Assembly: GCF_026965555.1 (NCBI RefSeq)
Contig: NZ_CP114040.1
Coordinates: 3,720,001 to 3,784,000 of the forward strand
Origin: Nannocystis punicea
GTDB lineage: Bacteria > Myxococcota_A > Polyangia > Nannocystales > Nannocystaceae
Length of the DNA stretch: 64,000 nucleotides
Direction: 5' to 3'
Position 1 is the first letter of the stretch. Every line of letters starts with the position of its first letter. The notes under the pieces were generated by a model. It searched no databases. It was not told the DNA's origin and was given only the letters and a program-made list of their open reading frames with translations. This document shows, in pieces, positions 16,963 to 24,939 of this stretch. The position numbers and the translations under genes are program-made.

Positions 16963-17048
16963 TCGGCTCTTGATCGCAGCCGATGCACTCCTGACGCCCG
17001 ATTGATCGCGCGCCTGCGATCGTGAGCGGCGAACGAAAGGACTGCACC

Positions 17049-18335
17049 ATGCTGCGTCAATCGCCGAATGCCGTCGTCACCCCCGTGCCCGTCCGCGAGC
17101 CCGTCGACGGCGACGCGTCCGTCTCCGCGGTCAGCGTCGCCGCGGAGGCCGGCAACCTGCTCGCGCCCTACTTCCGCGACCTCGCCGGGGTCGAGGTGAT
17201 GACCAAGGAAGAGGAGCTCGCCGCCGCGATCCAGATCGCCGAGCTGCGCAAGGGCTTCTGGCGCTCGATCCTGAATTACCCGCCGTTCATCGACGGGATC
17301 TGCAGCCTCGCCTCGGAGGCGCTGCCGCCGGAGACCAGCCCGGTGGCGGCGCTGGCGGCGATGCGCCAGACGTCCCGGGCGCTGCGGGACCGCGACCTCC
17401 TGACCCACCAGAAGGCGTTCGAGGCCGCGCGCGAGGCGCTGGCGGAGCAGATGGGGCTGGCGGACGTCGACAGCGTGGTCTCGGACCAGATCCTGGCCGA
17501 CCTCGCCAGCATCGAGCTCGGGGTGGCGTCAGGCCTCAGCATGAAGGTCAAGCTGCCCCGCCGCGGCAGCGCGCCGTTCTTCCAGTACGCGACGGCGGTC
17601 CGCCGCGACCACCACGCGCTGGTGCTGGCCAAGAACGCGTTCGTGCGCGCCAACCTGCGCCTCGTGGTGACGATCGCGCGCCGCTACAACCACGGCAAGA
17701 TGCCGCTGCAGGACCTCATCCAGGAGGGCAACATCGGTCTGATGAAGGCGGTCGACCGCTTCGACCACCGCAAGGGCTTCCGCTTCTCGACCTACGGGTC
17801 GTGGTGGATCCGCCACGCCATCAGCCGCTCGATCGCAGACAAGGCGCGCAGCGTGCGGCTGCCGGTCCACATGATCGACGCCTACAACAAGGTCAGCCGC
17901 GCGCGGCGCGAGTTCGAGGCGCTGCACGCCCGCCGCCCGACCGACAGCGAGCTGGCCGCGCTCACCGGCGTCAGCACGGAGCGGATCGCGCGCATGCGCT
18001 GGTCGCTCGTGGAAGCGCCCATCAGCCTCGACCAGCCGCTGTCGGATGACTCCGGCCTGTCGCTGCTCGACGCGGTCGAGGACCCGAGCCACGTCGCCCC
18101 GGCCGAGCAGATCGACGCCGCGCTGCTGCTGTCGCAGCTGCAAGAGGTGTTCGGCCAGCTCAGCCCGATCGAGGCCGACATCCTGCGCAAGCGGATGGGT
18201 ATCGGCGAGGAGCCGGAGCTGACGCTGAAGGAGATCGGCGAGCGCTACTCGCTCTCGCGTGAACGGATCCGTCAGCTCCAAGAGCAGGCGCTCACCAAGC
18301 TGCGCGGGGAGTTCCGCCGGCGAAACCTGTTGTAG
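17049..18335 (+). CDS. RNA polymerase sigma-70 family factor (group 1/2 type)
   Basis: 428 aa. Start chosen at ATG 17049 with GAAAGGA 8 bases upstream. Region 1.2-like 'APYFRDLAGVEVMTKEEELA' near residues 38-57; region 2 from ~195 with 'NLRLVVTIARRYNHGKMPLQDLIQEGNIGLMKAV'-type core split by the 2.4 motif 'FSTYGSWWIRHAISRSIAD'; region 3 'RRPTDSELAALTGVS'; region 4 'LTLKEIGERYSLSRERIRQL' helix-turn-helix near the end. It lacks the long N-terminal region 1.1 of housekeeping RpoD and has a ~100-residue insert between 1.2 and 2. It is therefore an alternative factor related to myxobacterial SigB/SigC or RpoH-type sigmas. Which promoters it reads is unknown. Confidence 0.92.
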   Translation: MLRQSPNAVVTPVPVREPVDGDASVSAVSVAAEAGNLLAPYFRDLAGVEVMTKEEELAAAIQIAELRKGFWRSILNYPPFIDGICSLASEALPPETSPVAALAAMRQTSRALRDRDLLTHQKAFEAAREALAEQMGLADVDSVVSDQILADLASIELGVASGLSMKVKLPRRGSAPFFQYATAVRRDHHALVLAKNAFVRANLRLVVTIARRYNHGKMPLQDLIQEGNIGLMKAVDRFDHRKGFRFSTYGSWWIRHAISRSIADKARSVRLPVHMIDAYNKVSRARREFEALHARRPTDSELAALTGVSTERIARMRWSLVEAPISLDQPLSDDSGLSLLDAVEDPSHVAPAEQIDAALLLSQLQEVFGQLSPIEADILRKRMGIGEEPELTLKEIGERYSLSRERIRQLQEQALTKLRGEFRRRNLL

Positions 18336-18501
18336 CCGGGGCGGCGGGCGGCCTGTCGGGCGCGGCGGACGGCCCCGGCCCGCGGGCAGGGCGTTGACCG
18401 CGGGCGCCAACCGTTGCACGCTTTCGCCACCCCCGCTCATGGTTGTACCGGCAAGTCCCTCCGACACCAGGCCCAAGCCGCGTCGGCCACGCAGCTGGAC
18501 A

Positions 18502-20613
18502 ATGCACTCGATCCCGCTCGACGAGGATCCGCTGCCGGAGACCCTCGGCGGGCCGATCGGCCCCGGCGGCAAGCCGTCCGAGGTCGAGGTGCTCGGCGAC
18601 CTGCGCGGTCACGTGCTGGCCGGTCGCTACGTGCTGACCGAGCTGCTCGGATCCGGCGACCTCGGTTGCGTCTACTCCGGCCGCGACCAGGCGAGCAACC
18701 AGCAGGTCGTGGTCAAGGTGCTCGCCGCGCCCGAGCAGCGCGAGGTGGTGGCGCGGATCGCCGAGCGGGCCCGCCGTCGCCTGGGAGTGCGTCACCCGTG
18801 CGTCGCCGCGGTGCTCGCCGAGGGCACCATGGGCGGCCTGTGGTACGCGGTGATGGAGCACGCGGAGGGCAAGAACCTCTACCACGCCGAGGGCGACCCG
18901 CGCTTCGAGGGCGCCGGCCTGCTCAAGCTGGCGGCCGAGCTGGCCGAGGGCCTGGCCACGCTGCACGCGCTCGGGGCCCCGCACGGGGCGATTTCGCCGG
19001 GCAACCTGGTGTGGAGCCAGGCCGGGGTGAAGCTGGTCGACCTCGACGTGCAGGCGCCGGGGCACCTGTCCGGAGGGGCAGAGCCGGCCGCGTCGACCGA
19101 TGTGTCGATGCTGGCGTCGGTGCTGCTCGAGGTGGCCGGCGTGCGCGAGGCCGAGGCGCCGTGGATCGCCCCGATCGCGCGGGTGGTCCGCGGCGAGGCG
19201 CGGCCGAGCGCGGCCGAGTGGGCGCAGCAGCTGCGCAACGCCGAGATCGACGCGTTGAAGCCGGGGGTCGCCGACGCGGCCCGCCACGCCGAGGGCGCCA
19301 TCGACTCGGCCTGGGACCAGGTGTTCGAGAGCGCGGACCTGCCGTTCCGGCCGTCGAAGGGGAAGGTCACCATCGACACCGGCCTGCACCGCATCGAGCC
19401 GCCGCCGAGCCTGGCGGTGCTGTCCTTCGAGGTCGAGGCCGAGACCTTCGTGCTGCCCGACCCGGGGGAAGACGAGCCCGAGTCGGAGGGGCTGTCGGCG
19501 ACGTCGCTCACTTCGCTGACGGCGCTGGTCGAGGAGCTCGAGCCCGAGGTCGCCGCCAGGTCGCTCAAGCCGAGCAAGTCGGCGAGCGACGAGCAAGAGA
19601 GCAAGCCGGCGAGCAAGCCCGAGAGCAAGGCGGAGGCCAAGGCCGCGAGCAAGGAGAGCAAGGCGGAGGCCAAGGCCGCGAGCAAGGAGAGCAAGCCGGC
19701 CAAGGACCCGAACCGGCCGGCGACCAGGCCGCCCACGCGGCCGCCGACGTCGCCGCCGCTGGCCGCGTCGCCGCTGGCCACGCCGCCGCTGGCCGCGTCG
19801 CCGCTGGCCGCGTCGCCGCCCCAGCCGGTGGCCGCGAGCGAGCCGCAGGCGGCGGCGAGCGACCCGCGAGCGTTCGTCGTCCCCGCGAGCGAGGTGCCGT
19901 CGCAGTCGCTGTCCGCGTCGACGACCGCTGCGTCGGCCCCGGTCACCGCGTCGATCACCACCCCGGCCGCGCGGGTCGAGCGCCCGTGGCCAGGTCTGAC
20001 GACGCCGGCCAACCGCCACACCACCCAAATGGCCCTCGGGCTGCTGGTGATCGCGGGCCTGTGCGCGCTGATCGCCTGGCGCCTGCAATCCTGGGCCACC
20101 TCCGACAAGCAGCCGACCGCGCCCGTGGTCAACCAGCCGGCGTCGCCCGAGCCGTCGACGCCGGCGCCGACGGCTGGCCGTTCAGACATGTCCCAAGAGA
20201 CATCTACATTGGCCCGCGTGGCCCAGGCCGAGACGCCGCCGGGCCAGGCCGAAGCGGCGCCGACGCCGGCGCCCGACGAGGACATGGTGGTGATCGAGAC
20301 GGCCGGCGAGGCGATCGACGACGTGGCGCCCGGCAACGGCGGCGCCGACCAGCTGAGCGCGGGCGACTTCCGCAAGCTCCTGCTGCGCACCAACCGCTCG
20401 CAGCGGGTCCGCCAGTGCTACGAGGAGCACGGGCCCGGCGACGTCGAGCTGGTCGCGCTGGTCGGCCGCGGCGGCAAGGTGCTCAAGCTGCGCATGGACC
20501 CGGGCCCGCTGTCCGACTGCCTGCGCAAGGTGGTGCTTCGGCTCGAGTTCCCCCGCGCGGCCCGCCAGGCCCAGCACAACTACGTGTTCCACCCGCCGGA
20601 CGACGCGAAGTGA
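18502..20613 (+). CDS. Membrane-anchored pseudokinase with AgmX-like C-terminal domain
   Basis: 703 aa. Residues ~40-250 have a protein-kinase fold: 'LGSGDLGCVYSG' 49-60 and Lys 72 (VVVKVL), but the catalytic loop is 'HGAISPGN' (161-168) instead of HRDLKPxN, so the catalytic Asp is replaced by Ala, and 'DLD' (180-182) replaces DFG. A long Lys/Glu/Ala/Ser and Pro/Ala-rich linker (~350-490) leads to one membrane helix at ~510-528 (MALGLLVIAGLCALIAW). The C-terminal ~100 residues ('DFRKLLLRTNRSQRVRQCYEEH', two Cys, 'LRLEFPRA') resemble the AgmX/PglI C-terminal domain of myxobacteria. An ATG at 18439 is an alternative start. It follows the sigma gene by 166 bp on the same strand. A signalling scaffold is inferred. 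Confidence 0.8.
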   Translation: MHSIPLDEDPLPETLGGPIGPGGKPSEVEVLGDLRGHVLAGRYVLTELLGSGDLGCVYSGRDQASNQQVVVKVLAAPEQREVVARIAERARRRLGVRHPCVAAVLAEGTMGGLWYAVMEHAEGKNLYHAEGDPRFEGAGLLKLAAELAEGLATLHALGAPHGAISPGNLVWSQAGVKLVDLDVQAPGHLSGGAEPAASTDVSMLASVLLEVAGVREAEAPWIAPIARVVRGEARPSAAEWAQQLRNAEIDALKPGVADAARHAEGAIDSAWDQVFESADLPFRPSKGKVTIDTGLHRIEPPPSLAVLSFEVEAETFVLPDPGEDEPESEGLSATSLTSLTALVEELEPEVAARSLKPSKSASDEQESKPASKPESKAEAKAASKESKAEAKAASKESKPAKDPNRPATRPPTRPPTSPPLAASPLATPPLAASPLAASPPQPVAASEPQAAASDPRAFVVPASEVPSQSLSASTTAASAPVTASITTPAARVERPWPGLTTPANRHTTQMALGLLVIAGLCALIAWRLQSWATSDKQPTAPVVNQPASPEPSTPAPTAGRSDMSQETSTLARVAQAETPPGQAEAAPTPAPDEDMVVIETAGEAIDDVAPGNGGADQLSAGDFRKLLLRTNRSQRVRQCYEEHGPGDVELVALVGRGGKVLKLRMDPGPLSDCLRKVVLRLEFPRAARQAQHNYVFHPPDDAK

Positions 20614-20798
20614 GGCGGCGCGCCTGTTCGAAGGGACAGGTGTGCGCGGCTGTCTGTTCCACCCGCCGAACGACGCGAGTTGAGGCGGCGCGGAGCGCCT
20701 GGTCGAAGGGACAGGTGCGCTCGACGCCTGTTCCAGCCGCCTGACGACGCGGAGTGAGCGGTGCGCGCCTGCTCGAAAGGGCAGGTGCGGTCGGCGTG
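20585..20798 (+). repeat. Three tandem copies of the pseudokinase gene 3' end with its hairpin
   Basis: Units at 20585-20654, 20655-20728 and 20729-20798 each begin TGTTCCA(C/G)CCGCC, run through a GACGACGCG(A/G)AG-type gene end and then a hairpin. Only the first unit is in the gene. The hairpin arms co-vary: CCTGT/ACAGG in unit 1 and CCTGC/GCAGG in unit 3. Later units have drifted but kept pairing. Confidence 0.85.
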
Positions 20799-21066
20799 CG
20801 GATGAACAACCCGACCGTGTGGAGCGACGGGTGGAGGCCGTCGCGGAGCTCGCGCTGGCGACGGGCACCAGCTGCCGGGGCCGGCGGCGTCCGTGGTCGC
20901 GTGCGCCCGAGCCCGCCGGCAGCGGAAGGCGACGCTTTGCGCGTCGGACGAGCGCCGGCGCGCGGTGGTTACGGACGCTTTACGTCCCGTCGACCGTCGC
21001 TTTGCGCGGCGGGGCGCATAGGCCTCGCCGGGCGGCGTCGAAAGGGCCGTGACGAAAGGAACCACG

Positions 21067-21543
21067 ATGCTGACCACGATTTCGAAGCTGATGATGACGA
21101 CTGTGTTCGGGCTGACCATGTTCGCGGCGGGCGACGCCGAGGCGGGCAAGCACCACGGCGATCGCGGCGCGAAGATGTGCGAGCGCCTCGAATGCTCCGA
21201 CGCGCAGAAGACCCAGCTGGCGCAGATCCGCGACAGCCACAAGCCGACGATCAAGGCCGAGCGCGCCGCCTCCCGCGACCTCGAGCAGCAGATCGCCGCC
21301 GAGTACGCCAAGCCCTCGTTCGACGCCGCCAAGGTCAAGACCCTGCGCGAGCAGCTAGCGACCCACGAGGCGAAGGCCGACAGCGAGCGCGAGGCGATGA
21401 AGGCCAAGATCGACGCGATCCTGACCCCGGCGCAGCGGGCCAAGATGGCCGAGTTCAAGGCCAAGCACAAGGATGGCAAGGGCAAGGGCCAGCACCGCGG
21501 GGGCGGCCGCGGCGATCGCAAGGGCCGCGCGATGGGCGTGTGA
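21067..21543 (+). CDS. Spy/CpxP-like periplasmic protein (LTxxQ family)
   Basis: 158 aa. GAAAGGA lies nine bases before the ATG at 21067. The signal peptide (TISKLMMTTVFGLTMFAAGDAEA) is followed by a His/Lys-rich mature start. The body is a long alpha-helical protein with the Spy/CpxP signature: 'LECSDAQKTQLAQIRD' near residue 40 and 'ILTPAQRAKMAEFKAKH' near residue 122. Family members are envelope-stress chaperones or metal-responsive proteins. The Gly/Lys/Arg/His-rich tail could bind metal or nucleic acid. No regulator is adjacent. Confidence 0.8.
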   Translation: MLTTISKLMMTTVFGLTMFAAGDAEAGKHHGDRGAKMCERLECSDAQKTQLAQIRDSHKPTIKAERAASRDLEQQIAAEYAKPSFDAAKVKTLREQLATHEAKADSEREAMKAKIDAILTPAQRAKMAEFKAKHKDGKGKGQHRGGGRGDRKGRAMGV

Positions 21544-21589
21544 AGCACGGCGGTGGCGGCCTCTCGATCGGAGAGCCTGCGCCATGAAG

Positions 21590-22300
21590 CACCGCGCAGC
21601 GCGAGACGGGGGAGCGAGACGGGCGCGACTGCGGCGCGCGCCCGTCACAGCGAGCCGCTTCGGCGTGCACGTGGCACCGGTGCGTGAGCGAGACGGGCGA
21701 GACGGGGACACGCGCCGGCTCTCGCTCCGCGCACTGCCGCACGAGGGACGCGAGCGCGACTGCGGCGTAGTGGCTGCGATGCTGGCGCACGACGCGAGCG
21801 CGACTGCGGCGCGCGAGCGTCGAAACTCTTCGGAGCGCAGGTATCGTTGCGAGCGCGAAGGCGATGCGTGGGCGATGCCTGTCGGAACGCAGGTGTCGTT
21901 GCGCGCGCGACTACGGCGCGCGAGCGTCCGAAGCTCTTCGGAGCGCAGGTGTCGTTGCGAGCGCGAAGGCAGGTGTCATTGCGCGCGCGACTGCGGCGCG
22001 CGAGCGTCGAAGCTCTTCGGGGCGCAGGTGTCGTTGCGAGCGCGAAGGCGATGCATGGGCGATGCCTGCCGGAACGCAGGTGTCGTTGCGCGCGCGACTG
22101 CGGCGCGCGAGCGTCTCGTCGGAGCGCAGGTGTCGTTGCGAGCGCGACTGCGGCGCGCGAGCGTCTCGTCGGAGCGCAGGTGTCGTTGCGAGCGCGACTG
22201 CGGCGCGTGAGCGGCGTACGTCTGGCGCGCGACCTGTCGATGCGAGCGCGACTGCGGCGCGCGTCGTGGCTCTCCGAACGCGACCGCGGCGCTCAGGTGT
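21590..22300. repeat. 0.7-kb field of interspersed and tandem repeats
   Basis: No gene is seen here. A core close to GCGCAGGTGTCGTTGCGAG occurs about eight times, alternating with GCGCGACTGCGGCGCGCGAG. A longer composite unit including GAAGCTCTTCGG and GCGATGC(C)TG is repeated two to three times around 21792-22080, and a 45-bp unit repeats in tandem at ~22085-22205. Flanks (21600-21780, 22215-22300) hold decayed copies. Unit lengths vary and no constant-size unique spacers exist, so it is not a CRISPR array. Confidence 0.8.
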
Positions 22301-22838
22301 CCGGAGCCAGGACGCCGGTCACGGCGTAGGTGGTCCGGCAGTCGACGGGGCCGTCGGGGAGCTCGCCGAGGAGGCGATGGGCGAGCTCCCCGTGCAGGCC
22401 GTCGACCGTGAATTCGCCGTCGAAGCGGGCGTACAGGCCGACGGTGAACAGGCCGACGGCCAGCCCCGAGATGCCGCCGAGGGCGAAGCTGCGGTCGCGG
22501 TTCACCGCGCCGGACAGCGCCCACGGCAGCGCGGCGACCTCGGGCTCGTAGGTCAGCCAGCCGTCGACTTGCACGAGCCGGGCCGGTCCGTTGATGCCGA
22601 TCAGCTGGGCCGCGCCGACGGGGCCGCACAGGTCGACGCCCATGCGCGGCGGGCAGTCGCACTCGAGCACGTCGGCGGCGGTGACGTAGCGGCCGCCGAG
22701 CGCCTCCCCGCGGCCGTCGCCGCCGGCCTCGGACAGCTCGATCAGCAGGGCCGGGTCGAGCGGGTCCTGTGCCTGGTCGTCAGGACATGCGCCGAGGGAC
22801 AGGGCGCAAAAGACAGCCAGGAGCCCGCGGCGACGCAC
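22293..22838 (-). CDS. Hypothetical lipoprotein, 181 aa
   Basis: The GTG at 22838 follows an extended -10 by exactly six bases. Signal MRRRGLLAVFCALSLGAC with lipobox Cys 18. The mature protein includes 'ECDCPPRMGVDLCGP' near residue 59, a likely disulphide cluster, and beta-strand sequence ('LVQVDGWLTYEPEVAAL', 'LYARFDGEFTVDGLHGELAH') reminiscent of a lipocalin-like barrel. Function unknown. Its end overlaps the edge of the repeat field, and it is upstream-adjacent to pyrE on the same strand. Confidence 0.65.
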   Translation of the reverse strand: MRRRGLLAVFCALSLGACPDDQAQDPLDPALLIELSEAGGDGRGEALGGRYVTAADVLECDCPPRMGVDLCGPVGAAQLIGINGPARLVQVDGWLTYEPEVAALPWALSGAVNRDRSFALGGISGLAVGLFTVGLYARFDGEFTVDGLHGELAHRLLGELPDGPVDCRTTYAVTGVLAPDT

Positions 22839-22844
22839 GTGGTC

Positions 22845-22853
22845 ACCGTAGCA
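22845..22853 (-). promoter_or_regulatory. Extended -10 TGCTACGGT, leaderless spacing
   Basis: On the minus strand TG-C-TACGGT ends six bases before the GTG start at 22838. It overlaps the very end of the upstream pyrE gene. Confidence 0.5.
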
Positions 22854-23501
22854 CTACGCGCCGTGCTCGGCGAGGTAGCCCTCGATCGCGCGCAGGCGCG
22901 CGTCGTCGATCACCCGCGGGTGGAGGTAGGCGGCGATCTCGCGGATGGTGACGATCGCCCGCACCGGCGCGCCCAGCTCGGTCTGCAGCTCCTGCAGGGT
23001 GCTGACGGACCCGCGGCCGCGCTCCATGCGATCGACGGCGACCACGACCCCGGCGACGGTCACGGCCGCGGCCTTGCGCAGCAGCTCGGCGGCCTCGTGG
23101 ATCGACTTGCCGGAGGTGATCACGTCGTCGACGATGACCACGCGGGCGCCGTCCCAGGGGGCGGTGCCGACGAACACGCCGCCCTCGCCGTGGTCCTTGG
23201 CCTCCTTGCGGTCGAAGCAGAACGCGACGTCGCCGCCCGCCCGCGCCTGCGCGATCGCGGTCGACACCGCCAGCGGCACGCCCTTGTACGACGGCCCGAA
23301 CAGCAGGTCGCAGGCGAGGCCCTCGCGCTGCAGGCACTCGGCGTACGCCTCGCCGAGGCCGGCGATCGCCGCCCCGGTGCGCAGCTGGCCGGCGTTGATG
23401 AAGTAGGGCGAGCGGCGCCCCGACTTCAGCGTGAAGTCGCCGAAGCGGAGCACCTCGTGGCGCACCAGGAGGTCGATGAAGCGCTGCTTGTAGCTGTCCA
23501 C
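22854..23501 (-). CDS. pyrE: Orotate phosphoribosyltransferase
   Basis: 215 aa. Converts orotate and PRPP to orotidine 5'-monophosphate in pyrimidine synthesis, in the cytoplasm. The sequence shows the PRPP-binding motif 'VVIVDDVITSGKS' near residues 120-132 and the flexible catalytic loop 'FDRKEAKDHGEGG' near residues 96-108. The N-terminus has 'FGDFTLKSGRRSPYFINAG', typical of PyrE. The GTG at 23501 (V-D-S-Y-K) is chosen because an extended -10 ends six bases upstream and longer versions run into the kinase gene. The gene sits just after a two-component system on the same strand. Confidence 0.95.
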   Translation of the reverse strand: MDSYKQRFIDLLVRHEVLRFGDFTLKSGRRSPYFINAGQLRTGAAIAGLGEAYAECLQREGLACDLLFGPSYKGVPLAVSTAIAQARAGGDVAFCFDRKEAKDHGEGGVFVGTAPWDGARVVIVDDVITSGKSIHEAAELLRKAAAVTVAGVVVAVDRMERGRGSVSTLQELQTELGAPVRAIVTIREIAAYLHPRVIDDARLRAIEGYLAEHGA

Positions 23502-23507
23502 GCGGCG

Positions 23508-23516
23508 CCTATAGCA
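23508..23516 (-). promoter_or_regulatory. Extended -10 TGCTATAGG of pyrE, leaderless spacing
   Basis: On the minus strand TG-C-TATAGG ends six bases before the pyrE GTG. It overlaps the last codons of the histidine kinase gene, so pyrE can be transcribed independently of it. Confidence 0.55.
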
Positions 23517-24939
23517 CGGCCGCGGGCGGGCCAGCGAGCGGCAAGCGGACGACCAGCCGCGCCCCGGGGCGGGCCTCGCCGGCCTGCTCGCGGCCCTCGG
23601 CGGCGATCGTGCCGCCGTGAGCGCGTGCGATCTGCGCGCACAAGTAGAGCCCGAGGCCGGCGCCGCCGTGGTCGCGCGCGCGGGCGTCGTCGAGGCGGTA
23701 GAACGCCTCGAACACGCGGGCCCGCTCGGCCGGCGGGATCCCGGGGCCCTCGTCCTCGACCGCGATCGTGACGTCCGTCGCGCCGCCGCTGGCCGTGATC
23801 CACACATGTCCTTGAGGACAGGCGCGGCGGGCGTTGCTCAACAGGTTGGTGATCAGGCGGTCGAGCAGCAGCGGGTCGCCGACCAGCCCCAGCTCCGGCG
23901 GCGTCACCTCGATCTCGGCGGCGACCGGCGCGCCCAGGCGGGCGAGGAACGGCGCCAGGTCGATCGGCGCGCGCTGCACCGGCGAGGCGTGCGGGCCCGA
24001 CAGCTCGAGCCGGCCGGAGGTCAGCAGGTCCTGCACGAGCGTGGCGAGCTCGCCGAGGTCCTGCTCGAGCTCGACCGCGCCCAGGCGGATCCGCGCGCTC
24101 GCCGGGTGCTCGGGCAGCGTCTCGGCGCGCTCGGCCAGCAGCTCGGCGAGCACGCGCAGGCGGGCGATCGGGGTCTTGAGCTCGTGCGAGACGTTGGCGA
24201 GCAGCGAGCGCTGGCCGCGGAGAAGCTCGCCGAGCTGGTAGGCCATGTCGTTCATCTCCTGGCCGAGGCGATCGATCTCGTCGCCGCGCGGGTCGACCTG
24301 GACGCGGTGACTGAGCTCGCCGCGGGCGATCCGGGCGGCGCCGTCCTCGAGCACCGCGAGCCGCCGCGTCAACGAGCGCGCCAGCAGCCAGGCCGACGCG
24401 CCGAGCAGGCCGACCAGGCCGATCACGCCGAGCGCCAACGTGCGGGCGCGACGGCTGGATTGGTCGCCGGTGTCGGCGATCAGCACCGCCCGGTCGCCGA
24501 TCGCGAACGCGAGCTGCGGCTCGCCGGACCGCTCGCGCAGCATCACCGGCGCGCCGCGCTCGAGCCGGCTGCGCTGGCGCGGCCGCAGCGGCCGCAGCGG
24601 CGGGGTGGTCGGGTCGCCGGCCAGGTGCGCGCCGTCGGGGCCGCGCAGGGCGATGCGCAGCTCGAGCGCGCCGGCCAGCGCCGCGACCGCGCGCTCGAGG
24701 TCGCCGTCGCCGGCCAGCGCCGCCAGCAGCGCCGGCTTGTGCGCCTCGACTACGGCGTCGGCGGCCTCGACCCACCCGGCGTCGTGGCGCTCGCGGGTGG
24801 CGAACTGGACGATCGAGGCCATCGTCACGAACGCCAGCACGGCGGCGAAGAAGGTGAAGAACACGCGGCCGAACAGGCCGCGGCGCCAGCGGGACAGGGC
24901 GGCGCGGCGTGTTCGCGGGGCCGGCGACGGATCGCTCAC
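23509..24939 (-). CDS. Membrane sensor histidine kinase
   Basis: 476 aa. First membrane helix at ~24-46 (FFTFFAAVLAFVTMASIVQF), a ~110-residue periplasmic sensor, second helix at ~168-188 (LALGVIGLVGLLGASAWLLA), then a HAMP linker. HisKA motif 'LLANVSHELKTPIARLR' with phospho-acceptor His 252. ATP-binding domain with N box 'LLSNARRA', 'VEDEGPGIPP' and 'GGAGLGLYLC'. Its stop-start overlap with the response regulator (4 bases) indicates co-translation. The signal is unknown. One dispersed palindrome lies just after the N box and encodes C-P-Q-G-H. Confidence 0.92.
   Translation of the reverse strand: MSDPSPAPRTRRAALSRWRRGLFGRVFFTFFAAVLAFVTMASIVQFATRERHDAGWVEAADAVVEAHKPALLAALAGDGDLERAVAALAGALELRIALRGPDGAHLAGDPTTPPLRPLRPRQRSRLERGAPVMLRERSGEPQLAFAIGDRAVLIADTGDQSSRRARTLALGVIGLVGLLGASAWLLARSLTRRLAVLEDGAARIARGELSHRVQVDPRGDEIDRLGQEMNDMAYQLGELLRGQRSLLANVSHELKTPIARLRVLAELLAERAETLPEHPASARIRLGAVELEQDLGELATLVQDLLTSGRLELSGPHASPVQRAPIDLAPFLARLGAPVAAEIEVTPPELGLVGDPLLLDRLITNLLSNARRACPQGHVWITASGGATDVTIAVEDEGPGIPPAERARVFEAFYRLDDARARDHGGAGLGLYLCAQIARAHGGTIAAEGREQAGEARPGARLVVRLPLAGPPAAVL
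23807..23820. repeat. Dispersed palindrome copy, TGTCC-TTGA-GGACA
   Basis: Exact copy inside the histidine kinase gene. On the coding strand it reads TGT|CCT|CAA|GGA|CAT, C-P-Q-G-H, in the variable loop after the N box. Confidence 0.7.

Noticed and set aside
21590..22300. Possible CRISPR array
   Set aside because: Repeat units differ in length and nest within each other, with no constant-length unique spacers and no cas gene nearby.
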